Of a stretch of DNA of 64,000 nt, positions 42,982 to 55,925 are shown in pieces. Every line of letters begins with the position of its first letter. Position 1 is the first letter of the stretch. The notes below the pieces were generated by a model that was not told the DNA's origin, searched no databases, and saw nothing but the letters and a program-made list of their open reading frames with translations. The DNA is from Neurospora crassa OR74A (taxonomy: Eukaryota; Ascomycota; Sordariomycetes; Sordariales; Sordariaceae), in assembly GCF_000182925.2 (NCBI RefSeq), contig NC_026507.1:3596001-3660000 (forward strand). Direction: 5' to 3'. Both the position numbers and the translations under genes were made by a program.

Positions 42982-45358
42982 AGGGGGTTGTTGTTAACAA
43001 TCGACGGCAACAATTGCATTTATAGAGCCGAGATATTTGGCACTACTCTTGATCTGGTCTTGCGAAATGAAGACAGTCGTAACGGAACGGCTCCAAGAAA
43101 AGAGAAACAATATGGCTGGAAAACTCAACAACATCGTGAAGACTGTCAAGTCTTATTTCCATAATGGTGATTGAGAAGTCCGTCCGTCGGTCGAGGAACA
43201 TGCGCTTGTGAGGTGAGTGGGTTGCGCACTGAAGGATAGAAGAATCCACCAGTTAAAGCCCATCCATGCTTTCTTTCTCTTCCTTCCAATTTTCTACACT
43301 AGGTACCTCTAGTAGTCTTCCATTTTTCCTTCGAATACGCGGAGAACAACCAGTGGATGATGCGAGTACGAACCGAACTTTCTCCGCCGTTTTTCATCTC
43401 GTTTATAGTTTCAGTTACCTTCTGCCCAGAGTTCCAGAGTTCCAGAGTCCCAGACCCACGTACATAACCCTGAACCTTGGGAAACGCGTGGCATTGTAAC
43501 CGTGAGCAGCGGTGAGATCTTGGTTAGCTATGTCCCTACTGTACCCTCTTTTTATTGCCCTACCATAGTTCCCGGGCTCCTTCAACATACCGAACCTACG
43601 TATCGTAACCTTTGGACATACTTCCGCGGCTTCTCCCAAACATCATTCCACAAGTTATGATATGAATCCATGTTCGATATGTATGTCTGAGCTCCAAGAC
43701 AAGGGGTTGGTTGGTTGCTCCAGAAGTTTCACCACCACAAAATCCCACCAACCCGGTGCTGCGGAGGAGGGCTCGCTGCCAAGACGTTGCAGCAATTGCT
43801 GCTGCGTTTCTCCTTTTGCGACAAACGTCAATGCGTTCGGCTTGACCCCAGAACCTAACCACAAGCGAACTACAAACCGCGAAAGGAAGGAAAGGTGCAG
43901 TCGGTGCAAGTCGGTGCAGGACAACTGCCGATACCCATGACATGACAGCATCAGATCATATCAAGATCCAAATAATTCATCAGAGGGGACAATGTGTAGT
44001 ATAAGGCCTACCGAGGGGAGGATACATATATGTATATCCGCAATCCACGTTTCCTAGGATCAGGTTCTATGGGGTTGATTGTGGAGGATTGTCAGGCCAG
44101 CTATGTATGTATGTATGCAGGTACCACCGACTCGTGAAATATTTTAATCCTTTTTTCAAGCGGTTCATTCCCTCGTCGAGCGACGCACACGGTGTTTTTT
44201 TTGGTGACTTGCGCGCGGTGTTGAGTTGAGTTGAGTCTCAGGGCTTCGTCATGTTTTGACCAAAAGATGTTTGGCGAAGGGGCGCAAAGTCCAAGGGGAA
44301 CGAAAGCCAGGAAGCCAAGCCATCCGGAAACACCGTAAAATAAAGCCAAGACGAGCAGCCTACTTGAACTTGCAGAAAAAGGCAAATGAAGGGACTCTGG
44401 GGTGCATGCATGCATTACGCAAGCTACTAACCATTTTCAACTTTGAACTTTGCTCTTTTGGGTTGCTTCGCACCTTGTCATTCCGTGGTGTCCTTATGCA
44501 GAAAGCAAAAAAAATGTGGATCAGTAGTGATCGCATGTTTCGTTCCTCCTCCCTCATGGTTGACATGCTATGTATGTATTTTTTGTTTCTACATCTAGAA
44601 CTACTTACTCGTCGATGAGGTGGATTCACTTCCCCAGCCAGCTAACCAATTCTCCCCGTCCCTCCAGCGAAGGGTAGTTATCTAACCGACGTGTAGAGCG
44701 ATCAGTCTAAACCTTTGTATCTTTATCAGAGTAAAAGCTAAGGTACTGCACTAGGTAGCGTGATTGATTTTCCTTTCTACACTATGTACTTTCGATACCA
44801 GGGACCAGGTACCATCATCAGGCGGTTGCGGATACCCAGCAGCTTACGACCCCAAACCCCCAGACAGGATCAAGTTTCGAAACAAACAACCCTGATCAGG
44901 ACTCTTTCCTGGGATTGGTGGAAGGACGTGAAACCGCCGAGTAATCGAACGGACGGACGAACGTGTGGATCAACGGGGGGGAGGGGGGGACCTACTTCGG
45001 GAACGCATCGGAAGACGGACGGACAGACAACAACATGGGAGTATGCATACCCCAGCGATTACATACGACGTCAAACATCATACCGACACTTGGACAAACT
45101 TGCAAAGGGATCCTTGACATGGGGTGGGTAAGGGATGCGAATACGCAGTTGGTTTGGATATGAATAATTGGACCAGACCAGACCAGACCGGTATATAAAG
45201 GATAGGACATATCATAACATCTTCCATCGACGATATCAAACTGCAGTCAAACTCAAGCTCAACCTCATTATCCACCATCTCGCCATCTTGACAACCAACC
45301 AATCAACCGGCCACCAACACCAACACCATCCAACCAGAAACATCCTTCACACCACACA
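42982..45358. other. Long spacer upstream of the pectate lyase
   Basis: 2.4 kb with no supported gene. Small repeats occur: AGAGTTCCAGAGTTCCAGAGTCCC (43432-43455), TATGTATGTATG (44103-44114), GGACGGACGGAC-type runs (44950-45030). The last 170 nt form the pectate lyase core promoter and a CAACCA/CACCAACAC-rich leader. Confidence 0.45.
45192..45200 (+). promoter_or_regulatory. TATA box of the pectate lyase gene
   Basis: TATATAAAG lies about 160 nt before the ATG, just after a threefold GACCA run. A strong TATA box fits a tightly induced secreted enzyme. Confidence 0.6.
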
Positions 45359-46228
45359 ATGTCTCTCAACATGAAATCCCTCTCCCTCCTCGCCGTGGCC
45401 TCCCTCGCCTCCGCAGGCGCCACCAACACCAACCTGCAAACCACCTTCCCCACCCCCTCCGGCACCACCGCCCTCCCCGCCGTCAAGACCATCGCGGCCG
45501 GCGGCAGCTTCGACGGCGGCATGTACCAATGGGACCGCTGGCCGTCGACCTGCAACCAGCAGTCCGAGGGCGGCGACAAGGACGCCGTGTTCATCTTGGA
45601 GGACGGCGCCACGCTGAGCAACGTGGTGATTGGTCCCAACAACGGCGAGGGCGTGCATTGTAAGGGGAGATGTACTTTGAACAACATGTATGTATTTTTT
45701 TATATTTTTTTATTTTTTTTCCCTCCTTTTCTTTCACCCATCCCCTCCCTCCCCCTCCTCTCCCTCTCCAGAGTACTGACACCCCAAAAAAAAAACAGCT
45801 GGTGGACAGACGTCTGCGAAGACGCCGCGACATTCAAGCAAACCTCCGGTACCTCCTACGTCAACGGCGGCGGCGCGCGTCACGCGAGCGACAAGGTCCT
45901 GCAGCACAACGGCGGCGGCACCGTGGCCGTCAAGAATTTCTACGCCACCGACATTGGCAAGCTGTACCGCTCGTGCGGCAACTGCAAGACGCAGCACCAG
46001 CGGTCGTCGACGTTTACCAATGTCCATGTCGAGGGCGCCAAGGTGGTCGCCGGCGTGAACGCCAACTATGGCGACAAGACGACCATCAAGAACTCGTGCA
46101 TCAAGGACTCGAGCGTCTGCTGGCTGTATGAGGGAACCAGCAACAACAGCAAGGAGCCCAAGAAGATTGGTAGTGGACCGAGCGGAACTGCTTGTGCTGT
46201 TGCGGCGCTGAAGACTTCTGGGTGCTAA
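45359..46228 (+). CDS. Secreted pectate lyase, family PL3
   Basis: Two exons (45359-45687, 45799-46228) give 252 residues. PL3 enzymes cut unesterified pectin (polygalacturonate) by Ca2+-dependent beta-elimination outside the cell. After a signal peptide (MKSLSLLAVASLASAGA) come the family blocks: QSEGGDKDAVFILEDGATL, NVVIGPNNGEGVHCKGRCTL, then WWTDVCEDAATFKQ, FYATDIGKLYRSCGNC and VNANYGDKTTIKNSC, forming a parallel beta-helix with conserved cysteines. VCEDAAT holds acidic residues for Ca2+ and the Arg/Lys of GKLYRSC is likely catalytic. Two starts, Met1 and Met5, are possible. The intron of 111 nt has no stop and keeps frame, so a retained-intron form could be translated. Confidence 0.93.
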   Translation: MSLNMKSLSLLAVASLASAGATNTNLQTTFPTPSGTTALPAVKTIAAGGSFDGGMYQWDRWPSTCNQQSEGGDKDAVFILEDGATLSNVVIGPNNGEGVHCKGRCTLNNMYVFFYIFLFFFPPFLSPIPSLPLLSLSRVLTPQKKNSWWTDVCEDAATFKQTSGTSYVNGGGARHASDKVLQHNGGGTVAVKNFYATDIGKLYRSCGNCKTQHQRSSTFTNVHVEGAKVVAGVNANYGDKTTIKNSCIKDSSVCWLYEGTSNNSKEPKKIGSGPSGTACAVAALKTSGC

Positions 46229-46709
46229 AAGGGGGGTGTCGAGGGCTGAATGGAGCTGGATGTTTGGTATGAGGTAATGCCGTTAAGAAGGAACGGAAGT
46301 TGTATATGTGGGACGGATGTTGGTGGCAGGGTAATTCTCTTCTTTTTGAAGACCAGTAGGTCTCGGTCTTCAAAACGCTGTACACGTGTCAAATCGCTTT
46401 TTGCGATGGAGACGGGACAGCACCTTGTAAATAATTCTTCTTCGTACTGAGTATATACCATTTTGAAATACCAAAAAAAATGCATGCAGGAATACTTGCC
46501 GGGCCACCATAGTTTGACTTGACTGGTAGAACTCCCTCTGCTGCTTGAGCATCCGAACTCAAGCAAACTGTCTATTTTCCTGTTGCAGTTTGACCCCAAC
46601 CCATTCGTGTGACCCTTTCCCCTAACGCCGGAGTATTTCTTACCATGCTGTGACACAGAATGCTCCATAATAGCAAGCCGATAGATAACCCCAGAAGTGG
46701 TTGTGGCCA
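46229..46709. other. Convergent spacer between pectate lyase and kinase
   Basis: 481 nt between two converging genes; presumed 3' UTRs, nothing else seen. Confidence 0.5.
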
Positions 46710-49101
46710 TCAAACAATCTCATCGTGTGGCAAATCAGGAGGTGGCCAGTGGGACCATCTCCCAACGGCACAGAGCAAGCCCATGTGATTTGTGACCCAG
46801 AGAATGGCGAAATGTAACAACAACAGGGAAACACTTGTTTTCCAACCTACCACCGTCCCCGCTCTCCTGTACTGTTCGTTGTCGTAGATAGGAGCAATGT
46901 CAGGAGAGGCCCTAACCATGTGCCCGTTATGGTCATGCAACTGGCTATTCTGGTTGTTCGCTTGCTCGTAGCTGCTTCCTCGCCTACTCCCGGGAGGAGG
47001 TACCCCAAGCATGACATTGCTTCCTCTTCTTGGCTCCGGCCTCCCAACTGGGTGCAGCAGGTCCAGAATCGCCAGGGCAAAAACCGATGTCAGAATGCTG
47101 AGATTAGAAGCGTACGGCCAGCAAATCCATGACAGCGAAAAGATTTTGATGGCCAAAAAGGCAAGCCTAAGCAGCACTCCAAGGGAAAGTCCATTTGCGT
47201 CCAGCCACATCCCAGCGTGATACCGTGTTAGCACTGCGCAGTGCCTCATCTGCTCAAGCCGGGTGCTAGGTGGTGGCATGAGCAACGGGGTTGTGATGGC
47301 TGGTGGAGATGGGTGCGGGGCGACGACGCTGCCGTTCCTAGAAACTGGGCCAAGTTCAAGCATATCGGATGCGCCCTTTTGGCGGGTATCGGATACTGGC
47401 GGGTAACCATCAACTGACGAGGGAAGATCCTCGTCTGGAGATGAAGAAACTTTGGCATGTCTGTGGTCTGTGTGCTCAGAAACGGTCAGCGAAGGCGCAT
47501 CCGAGGAGGACGCGGCGGGTGACTGACCTGGCATAGGCGTGCTGGGAGGCATGGGAGAATCTAGATCCTGTATCCGCCGCCCGGCTAGGCCAATCGATGG
47601 GACAGAACCCGTAGAATTCCCTCCCAACCCGTCTAAGCTTGACTCATTCTTCATGGCACTCAAAACCTCATTTGCACTCGGACGCTCGGCTGGGTTGATA
47701 GCAAGAAGCCGCTTAAGCAGCTGGTATAACTTTGCGGGAAGGTCGGGGCGCTCGCGTCGTTCATCTTCAAAACCCTTCCAGTCCGTGATCTCACTGCGCA
47801 GTAAATCAATATCCTCCAGCTCCTCGTGGAGCGAATTAGCATTGGCATATGGCAACCGCCCGAAACACATAAAATAGAGAATCATTCCGAGCGAGAAGAT
47901 ATCCGATTTTGTCGTAAAGTTACCGTACTTGCCGCTTGCGTCCTTGATCAACACCTCGGGAGCACAGTAAGAGATGGTGCCAGTCGACCCGGTTGACACG
48001 CGGACGGCATTTTCGGGCTGAACCTCGCCGAAATCACTGATGAGACAGCTAGTACGACCACCCTCGCGATGCAAAAGACAGTTGCTGGGTTTGAGATCCC
48101 TGTGAATGTAGTTGGCGGTGTGGAGGTAAGCAAGACCGGAAGTGATGTCCTTGAACAGCGAGAAGATCTCCTTGAAGGGCAACTGGCGCTGTGTGACGCT
48201 AGGCCGCTCGATGAAACCCTTGGATCGGCGGCGTCTTTGGGCCTTGATCTGCTCTATGGTTGGCTCCTTGAGCAGGTCGCCAATGACATATTGCTGCAGA
48301 TCGCCGCCGTTGCAGTACTGCTGGAGAATGAAGGCACATGCGACCTTGGGGCCGAACTTGTTGATCTTGACATCCTCGACCCACGAGAAGCGGTACGAAA
48401 CCAGGTTTGGATGCGACAGTTTGGCGAGCAACTCGACTTCGACAAGCACCTTGCCCAGCCAGGCGTGGTCATCGCCCACGGGCACGCGCTTGCATGCAAA
48501 GTGACCCAAGTTGCAACCGTCGATCTCATGGCGCACAAGCATAACGACGCCCTTGCCACCGCGGCCGAGGGTACGCTCCTCGTGGAAAAAGGTTTCAAAG
48601 TAGTTTGGGGCAAAAGCCTCCTTCTTGATGCGGGTGGTCTCGGAGGGCACAGGCTCGCTGCTGACGAATTCGGCATTCTGTACGCCCACTTCGTTTCCAC
48701 GATCGTCTATGGCAGGGACCGGACGGACCAAGCGGCGGATGGGGCTCGAGGGCGGGCGTGGGTTGGACGAAGTCTGGCCGTTGTGGCCGTCGCGCAACAT
48801 ACGGAAGTAGTCGGGGTCGACGTAGGACTCGCGACGGTCCGAATCATCGTCGACATGACTCTCGGGAGAGGTTCGCAGGGGCTGGTGACAGGTGGGGCAT
48901 TCGTGAAGCTGGAGGCCGCGGATCTCGAGGCGCTGCGTGAGGGGATCGCGGACAACAATGGCATTGCGATGGCGGCTGTTGAGGGACAGAGGCCCAAACA
49001 TGTCAGCGTCATTGTTAAAATCGAGTAAATGAGGAGTGGGATGGCATGACGCACAGCACAATCTCACGCCCTTCGCGGGGATGGTATGGGATGAGTGACA
49101 T
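46710..49101 (-). CDS. iks1: IKS1-type serine/threonine kinase with C-terminal membrane segments
   Basis: Two exons (49101-49055, 48975-46710; 79-nt intron) give 770 residues. The short first exon (MSLIPYHPREGREIVL) joins RHRNAIVVRDPLTQRLEI, a start pattern I associate with the Iks1 family; the longer frame upstream of exon 2 has no ATG before 49001. A CPTC pair (zinc-knuckle-like) follows. The kinase domain has the loop LGRGGKGVVMLVRH, HRDLKPSNCLL, SDFGEV and GTISYCAPE, all intact. The C-terminal third is Ser/Pro-rich, then hydrophobic helices (LGVLLRLAFLAIKIFSLSW, and VSLLLLHFAILWV near the end). Yeast Iks1 is a poorly understood kinase tied to hygromycin response. Likely active and membrane-attached. 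Confidence 0.88.
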
Positions 49102-50129
49102 GACGACTGCTGCTGACTTGGGGTGGTGGTGGTGGTGGTGGTGGTGGTGGTGGTGATGCTGTCCTCAGGACTTGGAGCTGGAGATGGAGTGGACGCCCAT
49201 TCTGTTTGATGGGCTTAATTAAATCGCCGTGTTCTTGGTGACGCGGACGGTTGAGCGTCTATTCGTATCCTTCTTCTTGTTCCGTCTGTTGTGTTCTTTG
49301 TCGCTGTGGCCGTCTCGGAATGGTCGAAATCTCCCGTGTTTGCTCGAAACTGTGAATGGCGGGGGTGGAAATTGGGAACCTTGATAGTGGGAGATGCAGG
49401 TCGATGGAGGCGTCAAAGAAGTGGAAAGTTCCGAGAGCGGCGGGGGGACGGTTATTCAATCACTAGAGGTAGGTAGGTAGGTTGGTCTGCTGGGGATGCT
49501 TGACCGTTTGCAACTCGGTTTTTAGCGAATATAGAAGCTAACATAACCTAACTTTAGCAGCTGCATTACACCAGATAAGGCCCGGTGACGGAACGGGAAG
49601 TGGCATTTTCGGTTAGAAGCCAAGTGGCCAAGGTACCTCTACCTTGGTATAGTGCGTCCAGCGAAAAGAAGCGGGAGCAGCCGGGGCCGCCTTCAGCTGA
49701 ATGTGTGACAAAGCCTTTGCGAACTGACTGTACCTTAACAATTTCCTTAACAATTTTTCTCCATTCTTCTTTTTCTTCCATGACTTCACTTGGTGACATT
49801 CGTTATCTCCCAAACCAGAAAGTCAACACCGACACTGCACGACACAGACCCAAATCTCAACCTCCTGCTTCCCACCATGTCATCTGTAACCAATTAATTG
49901 CCTGTCCACTCTCCTCGACATATTTACACTATAATATATGTGTATGCTACGTACTGCACTGCCGGCAAATGGCCCCGAACGTCTCTTGGCTCTGCAGGGG
50001 CAATATCGACCTCCCGTCCCTTCACCTCCATCTGGTTCCGAAGCGGATAAAGTCATGATCTGGCTCGGCTAGCTGTCCTGAGGACCGTCTTGTCCAGTGG
50101 CACCACGACCTCGACAATGAACCAGATCC
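49102..50129. other. Leader/promoter of the IKS1-type kinase
   Basis: About 1 kb. It carries a (GGT)n repeat in the presumed kinase leader and, on the + strand, an intron-like string from GTAGGTAGG (49466) to CCTAACTTTAGCAG (ending about 49560), but no coding exons beside it. Confidence 0.45.
49122..49154 (-). repeat. GGT/ACC trinucleotide repeat in the kinase leader
   Basis: About eleven GGT units on the + strand, i.e. CAC/ACC repeats in the kinase transcript, 21 nt before its ATG at 49101. Likely within the 5' UTR. Confidence 0.85.
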
Positions 50130-51448
50130 TCAAATGCGACGTCGCACCACAGAAGGGCCACGATATCCCCTTGCCCTCAGTTGCGCCCTCGCCTGTTTGG
50201 GTGCGGCCGCATAGCCGGTGCCATTGGTCTGGCTTCCCGGTCCAAAGTTGGGCTGTCCTCCCAAGCTGCCAAAGATATCGCCGATATAGTTGGTGGGCTT
50301 GATGCCCTTTCGGAAAGTGTGTTCCCAGCCCTGCAGAATGCCGCGAACAATCTCGACGCCCGCCCTGCCCAGGTTGGTCGTGGCAATCTCGAAGCCGTTC
50401 TGGTCCGTCATCAGGTGCTGGTAGGATGTGACGTTCGGCGGAGGCCTGTCAAAGTCGGATCCGGTCCGCATGACAATCACACGGCCAAAGTCGACAAGGC
50501 CCTGGATGGCTCCGCGGACGAGCACCTCGAGCACGGCGTTGTCTTCCTGCGCCGACATGCAGTAATCGCCCGTGCCGTTCGTCCACACCCGCGTCACCTT
50601 CTCAAAGGCTTCGCTGAGCAGAGTGCCCGAGTAGTACACATCGCTGGTGGCCGTGTCGCACTTGACAACACTCGGCCCTTCGGTGGCGGCAGCGTACGCA
50701 GCCCCGGCCTCCTTGTACTTGGCCCGGTACTCGGCTCCCGCTGCCGAATCAGCCAGCTTTGCCTTTTGCGCAAACTTATACGCTACGTCCCGCAGCGCTT
50801 CGTTGACTTCAAACACCTCAGTGCCATAGAGGGTGGAAGGGTACTGGTTCGGTCCCTTGGTGCCGTACGCAAAGTATCCCGTGCTGAAGTTATCCGGCAT
50901 CTCACGCGCATCCAGCTCGTACTGCAGAGCGACCTGGATGACATAACGAGAGAGCGCAACACCGCCAAGGGTCGAGTACTTGGGGTTGACACCTGCGATG
51001 CCGCCGACCACAAAGTATGTCTGACGGAGGTCGAACTTGTGAGAGAGCACCAGCGCCATGATACTCGCTGCCGCGTTGATCTCGCTCTCTCCGGCCGTCA
51101 ACTGGCATACAGACTTGTCCGCCGTGCATGCCACCTGAGGGTACAGCATGGACAGCCCGGGCACGTCGATCTTGATGTCGGTCAAGTTTCCGGTGCCCGA
51201 TTCCACCATGTTTGTCATCCAGCCGTCCGTTTCGGGCTCGAACTACAGCGGGCTCAAGTTAGCACGTCATCCAGCCAGCGTATTCCGCCATTCCTCCGCG
51301 TTCCATCACTCACCATGCTGATGATGAAAGCCTTGGGGGCTATTCTCCCCGTGTGGTTCCCATGGTGATGGACGGCCGCAGCGGTAGCCGGGCCTAGGTA
51401 GTGAACCAACTGCAGGGCAGCAGCTGCCCAACACGAGAAAGACCGCAT
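50130..51448 (-). CDS. Secreted protein of the purine nucleoside permease (NUP) family
   Basis: Two exons (51448-51314, 51242-50130; 71-nt intron) give 415 residues. A signal peptide is present (MRSFSCWAAAALQLVHYLGP). The NUP family pattern follows: TGRIAPKAFIISM, FDLRQTYFVVGGIAGVNPKY, LGGVALSRYVIQVALQYELD, VVKCDTATSDVYYSGTLL, YCMSAQEDNAVLEVL and VIVMRTGSDFDRPPP. Members relate in fold to nucleoside phosphorylases and occur in fungi and bacteria; a yeast (Candida) homologue was named for purine nucleoside uptake. With no membrane helices and a signal peptide, an extracellular or wall-bound nucleoside-handling role is likelier than a true permease. The C-terminus is basic (RGYRGPSVVRRRI). Confidence 0.85.
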
Positions 51449-52430
51449 GATGATGGATAATGGCCGAAAGAGGAACAAAGGAATGCCTTCAGAGAAGACA
51501 GCCACGTCTTCTTATGCACAACGGGAAGGAAAGAATGTGAAGGAATGCATGGCTGCGTTCCCCAGTCCGTCTTATCTTGCCATGCTACCGGACTGCCACG
51601 TTCGGCCAAGCCTTATGGATCTCGACGATCATAATATAACGGTGACGGCTGGGCTTATCAGTGCATGGTCTACGAAAACAAGAACGCAATGCGTTTTTAC
51701 AAAGCCGGCCAAAACTTCGGGATTGATTTCATTCGCTGGAGGCGTACCCAGAGTTACGCTGAGTCTGTTTCTGCATGACGACCGTTTCTTTCCTAGCAGC
51801 CACGTACATAGTCATCTGTACATAGGCTCCAGCTCGTCGTTGTTTTCCCTGTTTCTGGCCTCAACCAGATCCCAAAACTGCCACCTAGATGTGGTCTGAT
51901 CCAGCTCAACTCAGCTTCACCACACTACATACAACCAAGCGGTGAGGACGACACAGGGCATGTGGTGCAATCGCGGGAACTACCCTAGCTTGCTACTAGC
52001 CATGCAGAAAATTCGGCCAAAATTTTTTCGGGAAAAGACCCGCTCACCCCGGTAGCGCGGGAATCGCTAATCGATCGGCGAGAAAACTGGGATGATGCCT
52101 ACCTTTTATCAAGGGAGCCTCCGAAGTTGCCGATGAACACACGACACCACAAGTGAACTCTTCGACAAGCCATCTTTGGTTGATGATCTTGTTGGTCCGT
52201 ACTGAACACTTTATCTTGTTCGAGTATCTCACGGTTCTCTTACAGTTTTCCATATCGCCTTCACGATGGCTGGATAAGCGCCCTCATCCATCACCCTCAT
52301 CGACCAAACCAGTCAAGAACACCAATTTTCACGATCCACAAGTGCCTATCCAATCACGATATATGTGATTTTGACCTCTGATATTATGCCTGATTCGGGA
52401 TACTGGGCACTGGTAGATCCAGCTCCGCAT
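51449..52430. other. Spacer between NUP and GH79 genes
   Basis: 982 nt containing the promoter of the NUP gene and the 3' end of the glycosidase gene, both on the minus strand. No gene supported. Confidence 0.5.
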
Positions 52431-54015
52431 TCACTGCAGGTACACCAAAAGTGCTTCGGTTGCCTTGACCGAAAAGGTAGCCTGGCCACCAGAAACGGGT
52501 TTGGTCTCGAACGTCTCGGTCCCGCTCATGGCACAAGATCCATTATCAAACTGCTGGCCCCCGAACGATGGAGGACTTCCTTGATCCACTCTGGACGTCG
52601 CGCTTGCTGCCGTCAGCCTCTTCGCTCTGACCGTTGACGAGGTCAAGCCGGTCAGGGTAAAGGACTGAGTAGTCCTTGTCCCGCTGCCGGCGAAATAATC
52701 CGAGTTGTACAAGATCACTCGCAGGGGAAGCCCCCTCGAATCAAACGTGGCATAGGCCGCGTAGTTGGTCGAACCACTATCCAAAGCCGTCAGGTGGCTC
52801 GCGCCGGCCATCAAGGCTACCGCTGCGTACGCCCCGTAGTACGGAGCCCCCATGCTGTATCGGCCCCAGAAGCAGTATTGGCAGTTGCCGACAGTCCCAT
52901 GATGGAAGTAAGTCCTCGACATGTTGCTGTAAGTGGCGCGGAGAGCGTAGTCCATGGTCCATAGACCTGCCCCAAACGTCGGGGAGACTCCAGCTGCTCC
53001 GCCGCCGGATACTGGAATATGAACTCAGTCAAGAAAGCTTCCTTTAGGGTAAAGGGGGTACGCGGTACATACCCGAGTTTGTCTCACCAAAGACGTACTG
53101 CTTCCCGATCGCTCGAGCTGCAGCTATGTCGGTGTCAAAAGTGTGGATGTTCCTTGCGATGGCCGAATGGCTCATGAGACTCTGAATGCTTCCACCGGGG
53201 TAATTGTGATGGGCATAGTGTCGAACATAGGATTCCACCGTGGCATTCTCGGTCGTTATCAACTGCGCAGCTCCCCATTTGGGCGGCGCCTCATTCCAGT
53301 TCCCAGCCTGAATGATGTTGGTTTTGCCAACCGCGCTACCCACTTGGATGTTCCAGTTATTTTGCGATGCGGCATCTGTGGCCGGAGTCCAGTCGACGCC
53401 GGATGTGATGGGTTGCCCATCCTTGACCCAGTCTTTTGTACAGACGTCAGCACAGCCAGGCCCTCAGCTTCAAGGTGTGCTTGCTTGCATCTCACATTCA
53501 GGTTCATTCCCCAGTTCAATCGCCAGCAGATTCTTGACCTCGGACACGGCAACCTTGGCCGCAGCAATTGTATTCTCAATCTCATTCTTGCCCCTGTTCA
53601 ACCCAATCACCACACTCCCCTCGTACATCCCCGCCAGCGTCATGAATTTGGGTCCGAAGGTCAACACGGACGGGGCGTCCTTTGCGTCAGCCACCGAGTA
53701 AACGACATAGGCTGACGTGTTGGAGTCATACTGCGCTCTGTCCTGCGTCGTTCCGCCGATGCGGATGGGCGGCCAGACACCTGTTAGTGCCTTCCAGTTG
53801 GCTAGACATTGCTGCGTGGCGGTGACGTTGGTGAAGTAAGACGGGAAGGCGAAGAACTCGAATGAGATGCCGATGGGCGCGGGGTCGAGAGGGGCGTAGA
53901 AGTAGTCTCCTGTTCCGACTTGGCTGGGGACGGTGAATGTAAGTGCGCTGGAGAAGGGATGGGCTGCTAGTAGGCAGAGGGATGTGGTTATTGCTGTTTT
54001 GAAGTGTTTGGTCAT
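52431..54015 (-). CDS. Glycoside hydrolase family 79, beta-glucuronidase-like
   Basis: Three exons (54015-53496, 53432-53073, 53011-52431) give 486 residues. A signal peptide (MTKHFKTAITTSLCLLAAHP) directs secretion. GH79 enzymes release glucuronic acid or 4-O-methyl-glucuronic acid from arabinogalactan or similar glycans with retention. The acid/base Glu is in IELGNEPEYW (Glu171) and the nucleophile in YVFGETNSVSG (Glu290), both restored exactly by the two splices. FAFPSYF and RIGGTTQDRA near the N-terminus form the substrate-pocket end of the (beta/alpha)8 barrel; the last 130 residues form the usual beta-sandwich (TFDSRGLPLRVILYNSDYF; FSVKATEALLVYLQ). Many N-glycosylation sites. It neighbours pectate lyase within 8 kb. 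Confidence 0.92.
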
Positions 54016-54707
54016 GGTTGGAAAACAGTTGATGGTTAGGATTTTGTCGTAAAATAACTGAGGCGGGTTCATAGATTTCGTTACTGGATGACATTCCGAT
54101 GTTCGAGGTTCGGACTTGAACACCACCCGACGGACTGAGGAATGATGCTGGGGCTTTAACCGGCCGATGCGACGCCATACGACCATGCAATTATGGGAAG
54201 TAATTTTTCCGTCTGTCACGATCAGATACCAGGATAATCATACCCTGTAGTGGTACCCGGTGGGGAGGGGGTTCGTTTCCCTACCTCTGCTCCAGACTTC
54301 CTTCCCCAACCGGTACAACAAGCGGGATGACACCTTCTCGCTCGCTTGGCGCTGGATGCGCACCATCCATGGTACTTGAGTAGAAGTGGCTGGGTGGTAG
54401 CGTACCACACTGGTCGTGAAGACAATTCGAACGCAAGCTCATTGCTACCCCAGCTTCTTATCACAGGCTATTCCAGGTTCTTCACTCTGCCCATTTTCTT
54501 CGACGACAACACTTACTTTGCCCTTAAGTACATTCAGTCACATCACACTCCATTGTTTGCCCATTATTACTCAATTTCCATCTATTACGCTCTACCAGGC
54601 AGCTTATGTATGTCAACTACCCCCTCCCTAGTACTTCTATCAACCTAGATACTCAACCTCCTCCCCAACTTCCATCACTATACTCACCTCCCTCTACACC
54701 ACTAGTT
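54016..54707. other. Spacer between GH79 and polyQ genes
   Basis: 692 nt carrying the GH79 promoter and the 3' end of the polyQ gene. TC-rich + strand runs near 54600-54790; no gene. Confidence 0.5.

Positions 54708-55925
<1,218 letters not shown>

Noticed and set aside
48707-49054. Open frame of 115 codons in another minus-strand frame over the IKS1-type kinase start
   Set aside because: It is Ser/Ala/Thr-rich shadow coding of the kinase exon, and the first-exon splice explains the conserved start better.
49466-49560. Intron-like string GTAGGTAGG to CCTAACTTTAGCAG on the + strand
   Set aside because: No coding exon with an ATG lies on either side; the following open frame begins with GTG only.
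50181-51368. 395-codon + strand open frame opposite the NUP gene
   Set aside because: It is the mirror of a GC-rich coding exon; the minus strand has the signal peptide, splice sites and family motifs.
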